The translations under genes were made by a program, and so were the position numbers. Positions 23,221 to 32,616 of a stretch of 64,000 bases of DNA are shown here, piece after piece. The stretch is from Pelagibacteraceae bacterium (GTDB lineage Bacteria; Pseudomonadota; Alphaproteobacteria; Pelagibacterales; Pelagibacteraceae), in NCBI GenBank assembly GCA_018402735.1, contig JAGYIF010000001.1, positions 452,936-516,935 on the forward strand. The letters run 5' to 3'. The notes beneath the pieces were generated by a model that did no database searches, was not told the DNA's origin, and saw only the letters and a list, made by a program, of their open reading frames with translations. The first letter of the stretch is position 1. Every line of letters starts with the position of its first letter.

Positions 23221-24075
23221 ATGAATATTGTAGAGTTCTGGCCAAAAGACGCGCCTCCTTTAGAAGAAGCAAAAAATTATATTGAAAATTACCAGGGGAA
23301 AAAAATAATATTAAAATACGGAGGGCAAGTGATGGCAAATGACCAGCTATCTAAAGCTTTTGCTCAGGATGCGGCTGTATGTAAAAAGCTAGGTGTTAAA
23401 CCATTAGTGATTCATGGAGGTGGCCCGCAAATTCAGCAAAAATTAAAATTTTTAAATATTCAAAGCAAATTTATTCTAGGTCTAAGAGTAACAGATGAAA
23501 ATGTAATTAAAATTGTAGAAGAAGTTTTGTTAAATGAAATCAATCCTGACCTTGTACATTCTATTCAACAGTATGGAGCAAATGCCGAATCTGTTACAGT
23601 CAAAAACAACAATATTTTCAATGTAACCAGGGCCATAAACCCTGAATTGGGGTTTGTTGCTGATCCAGAGGAACTAAATATAGATATTTTGAATTCAATA
23701 ATAGACAGAGATATTATTCCGGTAATAGCTCCCATGGGCAGGGATGCTAAAGGTCAGTTTTACAACATTAATGCTGATACCGCGGCTGGTACAGTTGCTA
23801 ACAAAATTCAAGCCGAACGTTTACTGTTAATGACTGATGTACCTGGGGTAAATGATAAGAATGGTAATTTAATCTCTAAACTAACTATTGGCGAAGCTGA
23901 AGGGTTAATACAAAATGAAACTATCACAGGTGGGATGATCCCAAAAATAAAAACTTGCATATCAGCCATTAAAAGTGGGGTTAAAGGAGTTGTAATTATT
24001 GATGGTAGAAAAGCGCATGCAGTTCTGTTTGAACTTTTTTCTAGTGCGGGAGCTGGGACTCTAATCGTTCAATGA
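23221..24075 (+). CDS. argB: acetylglutamate kinase
   Basis: At 284 residues this phosphorylates N-acetylglutamate in arginine synthesis. Amino-acid-kinase motifs are present: KIILKYGGQVM (29-39), VIHGGGPQIQQ (63-73), NADTAAGTVANKI and the C-terminal GGMIPKI...VIIDGRKAHA. One unusual point is the replacement of the common GGNA/GGxA by GGQV in the first motif. It starts straight after yidC and its end overlaps the HAD gene (ATGA). Confidence 0.95.
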   Translation: MNIVEFWPKDAPPLEEAKNYIENYQGKKIILKYGGQVMANDQLSKAFAQDAAVCKKLGVKPLVIHGGGPQIQQKLKFLNIQSKFILGLRVTDENVIKIVEEVLLNEINPDLVHSIQQYGANAESVTVKNNNIFNVTRAINPELGFVADPEELNIDILNSIIDRDIIPVIAPMGRDAKGQFYNINADTAAGTVANKIQAERLLLMTDVPGVNDKNGNLISKLTIGEAEGLIQNETITGGMIPKIKTCISAIKSGVKGVVIIDGRKAHAVLFELFSSAGAGTLIVQ

Positions 24076-24740
24076 TTGAATTAAAAAATATTAGGCATTG
24101 GATTTTTGATCTTGATAATACACTCTATCCTAGCACTACTAATTTATTTGATAAAATTGACACTCTCATGTGTAAATTTATTGAGGATAATCTAAATGTT
24201 AGCAGACAAGAAGCTTTAAAAATTAAAAATAATTACTTTCACGAACACGGGACAACTTTAAATGGATTAATGCAAAATCATAAAATAAACGCTGAGAAAT
24301 TTTTAGATTTTGTTCATGATATTGATTACAGTCTCCTTGTGGAAGATTCGGCTCTAGGAGAGCAAATTAAAAAATTGCCTGGAGAAAAAATAATATTTAC
24401 CAATGGAACGCGCAAACATGCCCAACAAGTTACGAAGCGTCTTGGTATAGAGAATAATTTTAATAAAATATTTGATATTGTAGATGCAAATTTTATTCCA
24501 AAACCACAAATTGAACCCTATCATGCATTAATTGCAACTCATAGTATCAACGCTCAAAATAGTATTTTTATCGAGGATATTGCTAAAAATTTATTGCCGG
24601 CTCACGAACTAGGAATGAAAACTGCCTGGGTTGAGAGTGACGATTCTTATTGCAAACAAGGATATGATGGAAAACACGTTCATTATACGATAAAAAACTT
24701 AACTGATTTCTTGAAGAAAATAAACGAAAGTATAAATTAA
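24072..24740 (+). CDS. HAD hydrolase (pyrimidine 5'-nucleotidase-like)
   Basis: This 222-residue HAD-superfamily enzyme has motif [10 protein letters not shown] (13-21), motif II FTNGT (about 111-115), and motifs III/IV with K143-type lysine and [17 protein letters not shown]. The placement between argB and dapD is common in alphaproteobacteria. Members dephosphorylate nucleoside monophosphates or similar small phosphates; exact substrate unknown. It overlaps argB by 4 nt. Confidence 0.88.
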   Translation: MIELKNIRHWIFDLDNTLYPSTTNLFDKIDTLMCKFIEDNLNVSRQEALKIKNNYFHEHGTTLNGLMQNHKINAEKFLDFVHDIDYSLLVEDSALGEQIKKLPGEKIIFTNGTRKHAQQVTKRLGIENNFNKIFDIVDANFIPKPQIEPYHALIATHSINAQNSIFIEDIAKNLLPAHELGMKTAWVESDDSYCKQGYDGKHVHYTIKNLTDFLKKINESIN

Positions 24741-24744
24741 TATT

Positions 24745-25563
24745 ATGAAGTACGAAAAAATTATAAATCAAGCTTGGGATAATATAGAAAAAATATCCAA
24801 AGATTCTAACCAAAAAATTATTGACGCTATAAGAGAAACTATTGATTTAGTTGATAAGGGGACAATTAGAGTTGCTGAAAAAAAAGGAAAAAAATGGATT
24901 GTTAATCAATGGATTAAAAAAGCAATTCTTTTAAGCTTTAGAACAAACGAAATGCAAACGACTGCTGGTCCTTACGCAACATGGTGGGACAAAGTAAAAG
25001 GTAAAACAGCTGGGTGGGGAAGAGAAGAGCATAAAAAAGCTGGTTTTAGAATGGTACCAAATGGTGTTGTAAGGCACGGTGCCTTTATTGGAAAAAATGT
25101 TGTGTTGATGCCATCCTTTGTAAATTTAGGTGCTTACGTTGATGAAGGAACAATGATTGATACTTGGTCTACCGTTGGATCCTGTGCACAAATTGGAAAA
25201 AATTGTCATATCAGTGGAGGTGTGGGCATTGGCGGAGTTCTTGAACCTTTGCAAGCTAATCCGGTAATCATCGAAGATAATTGCTTTATTGGAGCAAGAT
25301 CAGAAGTAGCTGAAGGAGTTATTGTTGGAACTGGCTCTGTAATTTCTATGGGTGTTTACCTTGGATCTTCTACTAAGATATATGATAGAAAAAATAAAAC
25401 TATTACCTATGGAACCATACCGCCCTACTCAGTTGTAGTTGCAGGAAGCATACCTAGCAAAACTGATAAAAATGGACCTTATTTATACTGTGCAGTAATT
25501 GTAAAAACAGTTGATGAAAAAACACGAAGCAAAACTTCTGTAAACGATTTATTGAGAGAATAA
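24745..25563 (+). CDS. dapD: tetrahydrodipicolinate N-succinyltransferase
   Basis: A 272-residue left-handed beta-helix acyltransferase of the lysine/DAP pathway. Hexapeptide repeats run from about residue 100 to 220, including [20 protein letters not shown] (about 110-129) and [12 protein letters not shown] (about 157-168). It uses succinyl-CoA and thereby shows that the organism makes DAP by the succinylase route. The next gene, dapE, follows with no gap. Confidence 0.97.
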   Translation: MKYEKIINQAWDNIEKISKDSNQKIIDAIRETIDLVDKGTIRVAEKKGKKWIVNQWIKKAILLSFRTNEMQTTAGPYATWWDKVKGKTAGWGREEHKKAGFRMVPNGVVRHGAFIGKNVVLMPSFVNLGAYVDEGTMIDTWSTVGSCAQIGKNCHISGGVGIGGVLEPLQANPVIIEDNCFIGARSEVAEGVIVGTGSVISMGVYLGSSTKIYDRKNKTITYGTIPPYSVVVAGSIPSKTDKNGPYLYCAVIVKTVDEKTRSKTSVNDLLRE

Positions 25564-26724
25564 ATGGCAAAAGTTATTAACGAACTTTCGCTTACAAAAG
25601 AATTAATCAAAATACCCAGCATAACTCCACTAGATGGTGGCGCCATTGCACTTGTGGCTAAACATTTGCGATTCCTTGGCTTTCGCTGCACTATCTTGAA
25701 TTTTAAAGATAAAAATACAGCTTCTATAAAAAACCTTTACGCAAGGTTAGGTACCTCTTCTCCTAACTTTTGTTTTGCAGGACATACAGATGTTGTGCCA
25801 ACTGGAAATGTAAAATCTTGGAATGTCGGACCGTTTTCTGGAATCGTTAAAGCTGGAAAAATTTACGGTCGTGGAACAAGCGATATGAAAGGTGCTATAG
25901 CTTGCTTTATTGCTGCTGTAAGTGAATTCTTAAAAAATAATAAAAAATTTGCTGGATCTATTAGTTTTATTATTACCGGTGATGAAGAAGGAGTTGCCAT
26001 TAATGGAACAAAAAAAGTAGTAGATTATTTAAAAAAGAAAAAAGAAAAAATTAATTTTTGTCTAGTCGGAGAACCTTCTAACCGAAAAAAAATTGGACAG
26101 ATGATGAAAATAGGAAGAAGAGGGAGCTTAACCACTTATGTTACTCTGACTGGGATTCAAGGTCATGTTGCATATCCTCATGAAGCATGTAACCCCTCAA
26201 CTCCACTCATAAAAATTCTAGACAAATTAAAATCATGGAAACTGGATAATGGAACAAATAACTTTCAACCCTCTAACCTAGAAATTACTAAAGTAAGTAC
26301 CGACAGTAATGCCGATAATGTCATTCCTGCAACAGCAAGCGCAACTTTTAATATTAGATTTAATAATAAACACACTTATACGACGCTAAAAAAAAGAATT
26401 TTTTCTATTACCCAGCAAATAAGTAAAAAATATAAATGCAAAGTCAAAATTAAATATTCTGAAACTGGAACTGCTTTTATCACCAAGCCTGGAAAAACTG
26501 TTCAAATGATGAGTAAAGTAATCAACGATATAACTAACACTAAGCCAGTACTATCTACTAGTGGAGGGACATCTGATGCAAGGTTTATTAAAGATATTGC
26601 ACCTTGTGTAGAATTTGGTTTGGTTGGAAATACAATGCATAAAGTCAACGAATGCGTCTCTATAAATGACCTTAAAAAATTGAAAAGAATTTATTACAAA
26701 GTATTAGAATTATATTTCCATTGA
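25564..26724 (+). CDS. dapE: succinyl-diaminopimelate desuccinylase
   Basis: This 386-residue M20-family metallohydrolase removes succinate to give LL-DAP. Metal-site motifs are FAGHTDVVPTG (72-82), GRGTSDMKGAIA (about 102-113) and TGDEEGVAINGT with the catalytic Glu. A late STSGGTSDARF and CVEFGLVGNTMHKVNE complete the dimer/peptidase pattern. It overlaps the next gene by 4 nt (TTGA). Confidence 0.96.
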   Translation: MAKVINELSLTKELIKIPSITPLDGGAIALVAKHLRFLGFRCTILNFKDKNTASIKNLYARLGTSSPNFCFAGHTDVVPTGNVKSWNVGPFSGIVKAGKIYGRGTSDMKGAIACFIAAVSEFLKNNKKFAGSISFIITGDEEGVAINGTKKVVDYLKKKKEKINFCLVGEPSNRKKIGQMMKIGRRGSLTTYVTLTGIQGHVAYPHEACNPSTPLIKILDKLKSWKLDNGTNNFQPSNLEITKVSTDSNADNVIPATASATFNIRFNNKHTYTTLKKRIFSITQQISKKYKCKVKIKYSETGTAFITKPGKTVQMMSKVINDITNTKPVLSTSGGTSDARFIKDIAPCVEFGLVGNTMHKVNECVSINDLKKLKRIYYKVLELYFH

Positions 26725-27647
26725 AAACTTGTATCATTACAACAGATACTTATCAAAATCATGACACTGGAATTGGCCACCCTGAAAGAATAGACCGAGT
26801 TACAGTAGTTAATGAAGGTTTAAAAAAAATACAATCAAAAGATATAATTTGGTTAAAGCCAAAAGTATTTGATGCTAAATATTTATCATTAGCTCATAGT
26901 GAAGAATACCTACGCAAACTTGAGAAAAGCTTTCCTAGCGAGGGAAATTTTTTTTTAGATGGTGATACTTTAGTTGGGCCTGGATCTAAACAAGCTGCTT
27001 TAGACGCTGTAGCCTCAGTAATTACTGCTATTGATGGAGTAATCAATAAAGATTTTATTAATGCATTTTGCTCTATTCGCCCACCCGGACACCATGCTGA
27101 AAGTAGAAAAGCAATGGGGTTTTGTATTTACAATAATGTAGCAATTGGAGCGCACTATTTGTTGGATAAATACAAGTTAAAGAAAGTGGCAATTATTGAT
27201 TTTGATGTTCATCATGGCAATGGAACTCAAGAAATATTTTATGACAATAAACAAGTTTTATATATTTCATCCCACCAATATCCTTTTTATCCAGGTACAG
27301 GCTCAGAAAAAGAAACTGGTAATTATAATAATATACTCAATGTACCTTTGGATGCTGGGACTTCAGGAAATATATTTTTAAATGCTTACGAACCTATTTT
27401 TAAAAAAATAATGGAATTCAGACCTGAATTTATTTTACTGTCATCTGGGTTTGATGCTCACATTAACGACCCTTTAGCCCAAATTAATTTACAGTCTAAA
27501 GATTTTGCAGAATTAACAAATAGAATTCTTAAAATAGCTAAAAAAGTTTGTAATAATAATGTAGTTTCAGTATTAGAAGGTGGTTATGATCTTGAGGCTT
27601 TGCAGGAAAGTAGTTCCTTTCACGTACAGTCATTATTAAAAGTTTAA
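26721..27647 (+). CDS. histone-deacetylase/AcuC-family amidohydrolase (TTG start)
   Basis: At 308 residues, this arginase-fold deacetylase has the zinc/catalytic motifs RPPGHHAES (about 118-126), IDFDVHHGNGTQ (about 157-168) and the C-terminal SVLEGGYDLEAL. The family includes histone deacetylases, AcuC and acetylpolyamine amidohydrolases; the substrate is unknown. The start TTG overlaps the dapE stop (TTGA), which both fixes the start and ties its translation to lysine biosynthesis genes. Its stop lies 3 nt from the convergent truA. Confidence 0.88.
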   Translation: MKTCIITTDTYQNHDTGIGHPERIDRVTVVNEGLKKIQSKDIIWLKPKVFDAKYLSLAHSEEYLRKLEKSFPSEGNFFLDGDTLVGPGSKQAALDAVASVITAIDGVINKDFINAFCSIRPPGHHAESRKAMGFCIYNNVAIGAHYLLDKYKLKKVAIIDFDVHHGNGTQEIFYDNKQVLYISSHQYPFYPGTGSEKETGNYNNILNVPLDAGTSGNIFLNAYEPIFKKIMEFRPEFILLSSGFDAHINDPLAQINLQSKDFAELTNRILKIAKKVCNNNVVSVLEGGYDLEALQESSSFHVQSLLKV

Positions 27648-27650
27648 ATA

Positions 27651-28388
27651 CTAATATTCTACTTGTGCCAGATATAATCCTGATGCAGGTGCCAGAGCCG
27701 CACACTTCGTTCTGTCTTTTGCATCAAGAGCCAATTGTAAATCATATTTGCTCCACTTACCCTCACCTACTAACTTTAAGGCACCAACCATAGATCTAAC
27801 TTGATGCTGCAAAAAAGATCTAGATTCAAAAGTAATGATGATTTCATCATGGTGTTTTACAATATTTGTTTTACTAATTGTTCTTACGGGAGAGGCCGCC
27901 TCACAAGAAGCTGCTCGAAATGTTGTAAAATCATGTTCACCTTCAAACACTTTTATGGCACTTTGCATTGCTTCAACATTCAAAGGTGCAGAAATATGCC
28001 ATGCTTTATTTTTAGAAATAGCAAGTGGAGAAACCCTATTTATAATAATATATTCATACTTTCTTAAAATAGCGTTTCTTCGACTATCAAAATTATTATC
28101 AACTATTTCTACACTCAAAATACTAATTAATTCCTTTTTTAAAAAATGGTTTAGAGCACTTGTAATTTTGAGGCCATCCAACTCAGTATCTAAATCAAAG
28201 TGAATGACTTGTTTTTTGGCATGAACACCTGCATCTGTTCTGCCGGAACCATGAATTCTAATCTGTTGATGAAAAATATGTTCTAAACTATTTTCTATGG
28301 CCTCTTGAACAGAGTAGCCATTTATTTGTCTTTGCCAGCCCACAAATGCCGTACCATCGTATTCAACGATGCATTTATATCTTTTCAT
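27651..28388 (-). CDS. truA: tRNA pseudouridine(38-40) synthase
   Basis: This 245-residue enzyme isomerises uridines 38-40 in tRNA anticodon stems. The catalytic motif GSGRTDAGVHAKKQ (about 47-60) contains the essential Asp, and the start IVEYDGTAFVGWQRQ is typical. Its first base overlaps the fmt stop, so fmt and truA are coupled. Complete. Confidence 0.96.
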   Translation of the reverse strand: MKRYKCIVEYDGTAFVGWQRQINGYSVQEAIENSLEHIFHQQIRIHGSGRTDAGVHAKKQVIHFDLDTELDGLKITSALNHFLKKELISILSVEIVDNNFDSRRNAILRKYEYIIINRVSPLAISKNKAWHISAPLNVEAMQSAIKVFEGEHDFTTFRAASCEAASPVRTISKTNIVKHHDEIIITFESRSFLQHQVRSMVGALKLVGEGKWSKYDLQLALDAKDRTKCAALAPASGLYLAQVEY

Positions 28389-29302
28389 TAATTAAGCTGT
28401 GTTTCTTTAGGAATAGAAAAGCCATGTAAAAATTCTTTTGATTTCTGAATTTTCTTACCTGGTCTTTGAATTTCCTTTATAATCAAAGAGGATGTTCCGC
28501 AAGCAACTTGCAACGAATTATTTATAACCTTTCCTGCATTTCCACTCTCTTCTGAATACGAAGCTTTCCATATTTTTATTTTTTCTCCTTTGTACTTAAA
28601 ATAAGCACCTGGTCTTGGATTTAGTCCATGAATTTGGGCTATAATTTTTTTTGCATCATGATTCCAGTTAATTTTTTCATCTTCTTTAGTAATTTTTTTT
28701 GCGTAAGTTGCCTTTTCATTATTTTGCTCGACAAAATTTGCTTTATTGTTTTTTATTAAATCAATTGCTTCTGTAATTTTATTTGCTCCAAGTATAGCTA
28801 GTTGACTTTCTACTTCTCCTGCTGTGCTATTTAAATTTAAATTAATTTTCTCTGTTAGTAATACTGGACCAGAATCTAATTTTTCTACAATTTTCATTAT
28901 TGAAATTCCTGTAAAAAGATCTTGTGACATAATTGATCTTTGAATGGGTGCTGCACCTCTCCAGTTTGGCAGGATTGATGCATGAATATTTAAAAATCCA
29001 TGTTTAGATAATTGTAAAAATTCTTTTGATATAATTTGTCCGTATGCAACCACAATCGCCAGATCAATATTTAATGATTTAAAAAAATCATAATCATCCT
29101 GAAGTCTATTGGGCGTTCGTACTGGTAAGTTATTATTTTCTGCAAACATATGAATGGGACTTTTTTCTAATTTCATTCCTCTATTTGATTTTTTTGGAGG
29201 TTGAGAATACACTTGCTTAATTGTTAACAAACTCTGACTTATTTTTGCCAAAGTGGGTAAAGCAAAATCAGGTGTTCCCATAAAAACAACATTAAATTTC
29301 AT
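28388..29302 (-). CDS. fmt: methionyl-tRNA formyltransferase
   Basis: At 304 residues it transfers a formyl group to initiator tRNA. Signatures are VFMGTPDFALPTL (6-18), SILPNWRGAAPIQRSI (about 109-124) with the catalytic Asn/His/Asp region, and PGAYFKYKGEKIKIW in the C-terminal OB-like domain. It lies between def and truA with 4-nt and 1-nt spacings, the usual start-codon processing pair. Confidence 0.96.
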   Translation of the reverse strand: MKFNVVFMGTPDFALPTLAKISQSLLTIKQVYSQPPKKSNRGMKLEKSPIHMFAENNNLPVRTPNRLQDDYDFFKSLNIDLAIVVAYGQIISKEFLQLSKHGFLNIHASILPNWRGAAPIQRSIMSQDLFTGISIMKIVEKLDSGPVLLTEKINLNLNSTAGEVESQLAILGANKITEAIDLIKNNKANFVEQNNEKATYAKKITKEDEKINWNHDAKKIIAQIHGLNPRPGAYFKYKGEKIKIWKASYSEESGNAGKVINNSLQVACGTSSLIIKEIQRPGKKIQKSKEFLHGFSIPKETQLN

Positions 29303-29306
29303 TTTT

Positions 29307-29819
29307 TTATTTTTGATTTTTTTTAGCTTTTACTAATTTTTTAAGAATAAAAGATTTTTTTAACTTGGACAAATAATCAATAAACAAAATTCCGTTACAA
29401 TGATCTATTTCATGTTGTATGCATGTAGCGAGTAATCCTTCAGCTTTTAGCAATTTCTCTTTTCCATGCTCATCAATGTATTGGACGTGACAAGCATTGG
29501 ATCTTTTAATATCGGCAAAATAATCTGGAATTGATAAACAACCTTCTTGTTTTTTTTCAAGAATGTCGGATTTCCAAATAATTTCTGGATTTACAAGACA
29601 GATTGGTTCATTTTTGTTGGCTTCTTTAGATATATCGATCACAACCACTCTTTTTAAAATTCCAACTTGGACTGCTGCCAAACCAATTCCTGGAGCTGCA
29701 TACATTGTATCTAACATATTGTTCATTAATTTTTTAATTTCTCTATCTACCTGTTTTACAGGTGCAGATTTTTTCCTGAGTATAGGATCTGGTTCTTTTA
29801 AAATTTCAAGAATGTTCAT
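29307..29819 (-). CDS. def: peptide deformylase
   Basis: This 170-residue metalloenzyme removes N-terminal formyl groups. The three motifs are present: GIGLAAVQVG (45-54), EGCLSIPDYFAD (about 92-103; the usual EGCLS) and QHEIDHCNGILFID (about 134-147) carrying the HExxH-type site. It is paired with fmt as expected. Confidence 0.96.
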   Translation of the reverse strand: MNILEILKEPDPILRKKSAPVKQVDREIKKLMNNMLDTMYAAPGIGLAAVQVGILKRVVVIDISKEANKNEPICLVNPEIIWKSDILEKKQEGCLSIPDYFADIKRSNACHVQYIDEHGKEKLLKAEGLLATCIQHEIDHCNGILFIDYLSKLKKSFILKKLVKAKKNQK

Positions 29820-29845
29820 AACGCTAAACTGAAATTGATATACAT

Positions 29846-30466
29846 TTAATCAGTAGTTAAAGAATTCCTGAATTTAAAAGCAGAAAACAAAGTTCCATCA
29901 TCAAGATATTCTATTTCCCCTCCGACTGGTAAACCGTGAGCTAATTTCGTAACTTTTATACCTAAATCTTTAATGCTATCGTTGATGTAATGAGCGGTTG
30001 TTTGACCTTCTATTGTAGCCGAAGTTGCTAATATAACTTCTTTCACATTATTTTTTTTAATACGATTGATTAAAGAGTTAATCAAAAGGTCCTCTGGATT
30101 TGATCCATTTAGTGCTGACAGAGTACCTCCCAAAACATGATAGTGACCCTGAAATACATTCATACTTTCCATTGCCCACATGTCAGCAATATTTTCAACT
30201 ACACATATTTGCTCGTAACTTTTATTTGTATAGAAACATTTTTCTAAATTACATACAGATTCATTAGACTTAATATTTCCACATAAATTACAGCGAATAA
30301 CCTTGGAATGAACTTTTGCTAACGAGTGAGATAGAGGCTTCATAACATTGTCTCTGTTTTTCAGAAGATACAAAGCAATTCTTCTTGCAGATTTTGGTCC
30401 TAATCCTGGCAATTTAGCAATCAGTGTTATTAACTCATCCAAATCTGGTTCTGTAGTAAATTTCAT
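29846..30466 (-). CDS. recR: recombination mediator RecR
   Basis: A 206-residue protein with the RecR order: N-terminal helix-hairpin-helix LPGLGPKSARRIAL (about 19-32), a four-cysteine zinc finger CNLCGNIKSNESVCNLEKC (about 55-73, with one spacing slightly longer than usual) and a Toprim domain with CVVENIADMWAMES and ATSATIEGQTTAHY. It loads RecA at gaps with RecO/RecF. Located downstream of ybaB and dnaX as in most bacteria. Confidence 0.95.
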   Translation of the reverse strand: MKFTTEPDLDELITLIAKLPGLGPKSARRIALYLLKNRDNVMKPLSHSLAKVHSKVIRCNLCGNIKSNESVCNLEKCFYTNKSYEQICVVENIADMWAMESMNVFQGHYHVLGGTLSALNGSNPEDLLINSLINRIKKNNVKEVILATSATIEGQTTAHYINDSIKDLGIKVTKLAHGLPVGGEIEYLDDGTLFSAFKFRNSLTTD

Positions 30467-30470
30467 TTAT

Positions 30471-30788
30471 TTAAAAAGGAAACTTAAAACCTTCTGGTAA
30501 TTTCATTCCACCGGTTAGTTTAGACATTTCTTCTTGAGCTTTCGCCTCAGCATTTTTTTTTGCGTTGTTAGTTGCTGCAACAATTAGATCTTCAATAATA
30601 CTTTTATCCTCTTTTAAAGTTTGCTGGTCTATGTGCAAAGATATCATGTCACAATTTCCATTCATAACTACTTTAACTGAACCTCCGCCAGCTTGCCCTT
30701 CTGCAGAAATATTTTTTAAAGAATCTTTTGCTTGTGTCATTTTTTTTTGCATTTCTTGGGCTTGTTGTAACATTTTGCTAAAATCCAT
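30471..30788 (-). CDS. ybaB: nucleoid-associated protein YbaB/EbfC
   Basis: A 105-residue YbaB-type protein beginning MDFSKMLQQAQEMQKKM and containing GGSVKVVMNGNCD and the C-terminal MKLPEGFKFPF. The start chosen is ATG at 30788, right after the dnaX stop, with AAGGAC inside the dnaX end as Shine-Dalgarno; an ATG 18 bases upstream would give a longer form (MKDKNN...) overlapping dnaX by 17 nt. It binds DNA and is commonly coupled to dnaX and recR. Confidence 0.93.
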   Translation of the reverse strand: MDFSKMLQQAQEMQKKMTQAKDSLKNISAEGQAGGGSVKVVMNGNCDMISLHIDQQTLKEDKSIIEDLIVAATNNAKKNAEAKAQEEMSKLTGGMKLPEGFKFPF

Positions 30789-30789
30789 A

Positions 30790-32460
30790 TTATTCTTGTC
30801 CTTCATCTTTAACGTCTACTAACTCAATGTCTGGAAACGTTGCCATAATTTTTTTATAAATTTCTGATTGTTTCATTTGTTCTATTAATTCAGCTTTTCT
30901 CTCGTTGTTTTTCTCATAAACAGTGGTTTCTCCCTCGTCTTTGGATAGAGAAATGATCCATCGCTTACCCGTCCATTCATTCAATTTGTTTGATATATTT
31001 TTTATAAAATCTTTAGATAAGTTTTCATTAAAAGAAATATCAATTTTTCCTTGTTCAAATTTTACTAATCGCACATTTCTTTCAAGATCAAATTTTAACT
31101 CAATCTCTTTGTGCTTATTAGTTAAATCTAAAAGATCTTGAAATGACTGAATTAAATTATTTGTATTTATCTCATTTAAAATTTCAGGCTTAATTTTAGG
31201 AAGTTCTTTTTTTTCTTGAATTGTATTTTTAATTTGAGTTTTAGAAATTAGCCCTTCTGGTTTTATTCCTGAAGTATTTTCTATTTTTTCTTTATCTTCT
31301 TCATCATCATCAAAATCTGAGTTCTGCATAATAGATTGTGGATCTGGCATGTTTTTTAAATGTGCCAATCTAATAAGAAGCATTTGGAAAGATAAAAAAG
31401 GATTTGGCATAAAATTTAATTCCTCAATTCCTTTTAGGGTAAAATGCCAAAGCATCGATACGTAGGTTAAATCAACTTCATCTGCGATTTTTTTAATCTG
31501 CGCAGACTCTACTTCGGACACACTAAGGTCATTTTCAATGGTTCCTAGAGTTTTTGTTCGAGAAATTAAATAAATAATTTCCAACATACTTTGTACAATT
31601 AATTTTGGGTCCGCTCCTATATTAAAAATATCTTCTGCCTCCTTAAGAGCTTCATGCTGGGAGCCTTTAACAATATGAGATAATAGCTCTATCACTCTTG
31701 TTTGATCTGCTAGACCTAACATATCTCTTACTTTTTCTTCAGTTATTTCTTGGCTCTGCAAATTAAAGGTAATAATTGCCTGATCTAAAATAGACAGTGC
31801 ATCACGCACCGATCCTTCAGATGCTTTAGCAATAATGGCTAGGGCTTTATCATCAATTTTTGCATTTTCTTTTTCCGCAATCCCTCTTAGGAATGTTTGC
31901 ATTTCGTCCATTTTGATTCTTCTCAAATCAAATCTCTGGCATCTTGATAAAATAGTTACTGGTATTTTTTTAACTTCTGTGGTTGCTAAAATAAATTTAA
32001 GGTGAGAAGGCGGTTCTTCTAAAGTTTTTAATAAAGCATTAAAAGCTTGCTTCGATAGCATATGTACTTCGTCGATAATGAATACTTTATATTTTGCGCT
32101 AGAAGGCAAATACTGAGAAGAGTCTAAAATTTCTCTTATGTCATCAATTCCTGTTTTGGAAGCAGCGTCCATCTCCAAAATATCCATATGACTGGAATCA
32201 ATGATGGCCTGACAATGACAGTATTCATCTTTGGAACATTTTTCATCTGTTCCAAATTTCTTGTTGCAGTTAATAGCTTTTGCAATAATCCTGGCTGTTG
32301 TAGTTTTTCCAACACCTCTAATTCCAGTTAATAAATATGCGTTAGGAATTCTATCCATCTTAATGGCGTTTTGTATCGCAATAGCCATGGACTCCTGACC
32401 AATTAGCTGGTCAAAATTTTGTGGTCTATATTTAAGTGACAAAACTTTTCGATTATTCAT
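30790..32460 (-). CDS. dnaX: DNA polymerase III subunits gamma/tau
   Basis: A 556-residue clamp-loader ATPase. Domain I has Walker A GIRGVGKTTTAR (about 46-57), a zinc module (CSKDEYCHC), Walker B FIIDEVHMLS and sensor-1 ATTE; domains II-III follow to about residue 370. The C-terminal part is charged and shorter than the E. coli tau tail. An A8 run at codons near 405-408 (plus strand T8, 31207-31214) is a plausible slippage site giving a shorter gamma-like product. The ATG lies about 9 nt from the 3' end of the SRP RNA and has no Shine-Dalgarno in that gap. Confidence 0.95.
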   Translation of the reverse strand: MNNRKVLSLKYRPQNFDQLIGQESMAIAIQNAIKMDRIPNAYLLTGIRGVGKTTTARIIAKAINCNKKFGTDEKCSKDEYCHCQAIIDSSHMDILEMDAASKTGIDDIREILDSSQYLPSSAKYKVFIIDEVHMLSKQAFNALLKTLEEPPSHLKFILATTEVKKIPVTILSRCQRFDLRRIKMDEMQTFLRGIAEKENAKIDDKALAIIAKASEGSVRDALSILDQAIITFNLQSQEITEEKVRDMLGLADQTRVIELLSHIVKGSQHEALKEAEDIFNIGADPKLIVQSMLEIIYLISRTKTLGTIENDLSVSEVESAQIKKIADEVDLTYVSMLWHFTLKGIEELNFMPNPFLSFQMLLIRLAHLKNMPDPQSIMQNSDFDDDEEDKEKIENTSGIKPEGLISKTQIKNTIQEKKELPKIKPEILNEINTNNLIQSFQDLLDLTNKHKEIELKFDLERNVRLVKFEQGKIDISFNENLSKDFIKNISNKLNEWTGKRWIISLSKDEGETTVYEKNNERKAELIEQMKQSEIYKKIMATFPDIELVDVKDEGQE

Positions 32461-32465
32461 AACAT

Positions 32466-32568
32466 TTACGGGGAACTGAATAACAACCTGAAAAATTTAC
32501 GGTACGGCTGCTTTCTTTCGAATCTGACCGGATTAGCGCAACATCCACCTGCTACCAATTCCCCAAGG
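32466..32568 (-). ncRNA. ffs: signal recognition particle RNA (4.5S, bacterial small type)
   Basis: The minus strand has the conserved SRP core GGTCAG...GAAA...AGCAGCC: a GAAA tetraloop replaces the usual GGAA, and the internal-loop bases (TCAG and AGCA) match domain IV. The ends pair over nine bases: GGGGAATTG (5' side) with CAGTTCCCC (3' side). Total length is about 100 nt. It binds Ffh for co-translational targeting. A TATACT -10 box lies directly upstream. Exact ends are approximate by a few bases. Confidence 0.93.
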
Positions 32569-32572
32569 CAAT

Positions 32573-32578
32573 AGTATA
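32573..32578 (-). promoter_or_regulatory. -10 box of the SRP RNA
   Basis: TATACT on the minus strand lies about 7 nt before the predicted SRP RNA 5' end. No clear -35 matches TTGACA; the upstream 20 nt are T-rich. The promoter also serves dnaX if transcription reads through. Confidence 0.55.
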
Positions 32579-32616
32579 ACAAGATAGAAAAAAAACGATA
32601 GGAAAGATTCTGTGTA

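Noticed and set aside
24583..24813. Minus-strand frame between the HAD gene and dapD
   Set aside because: It overlaps coding ends on both sides and has no recognisable product.
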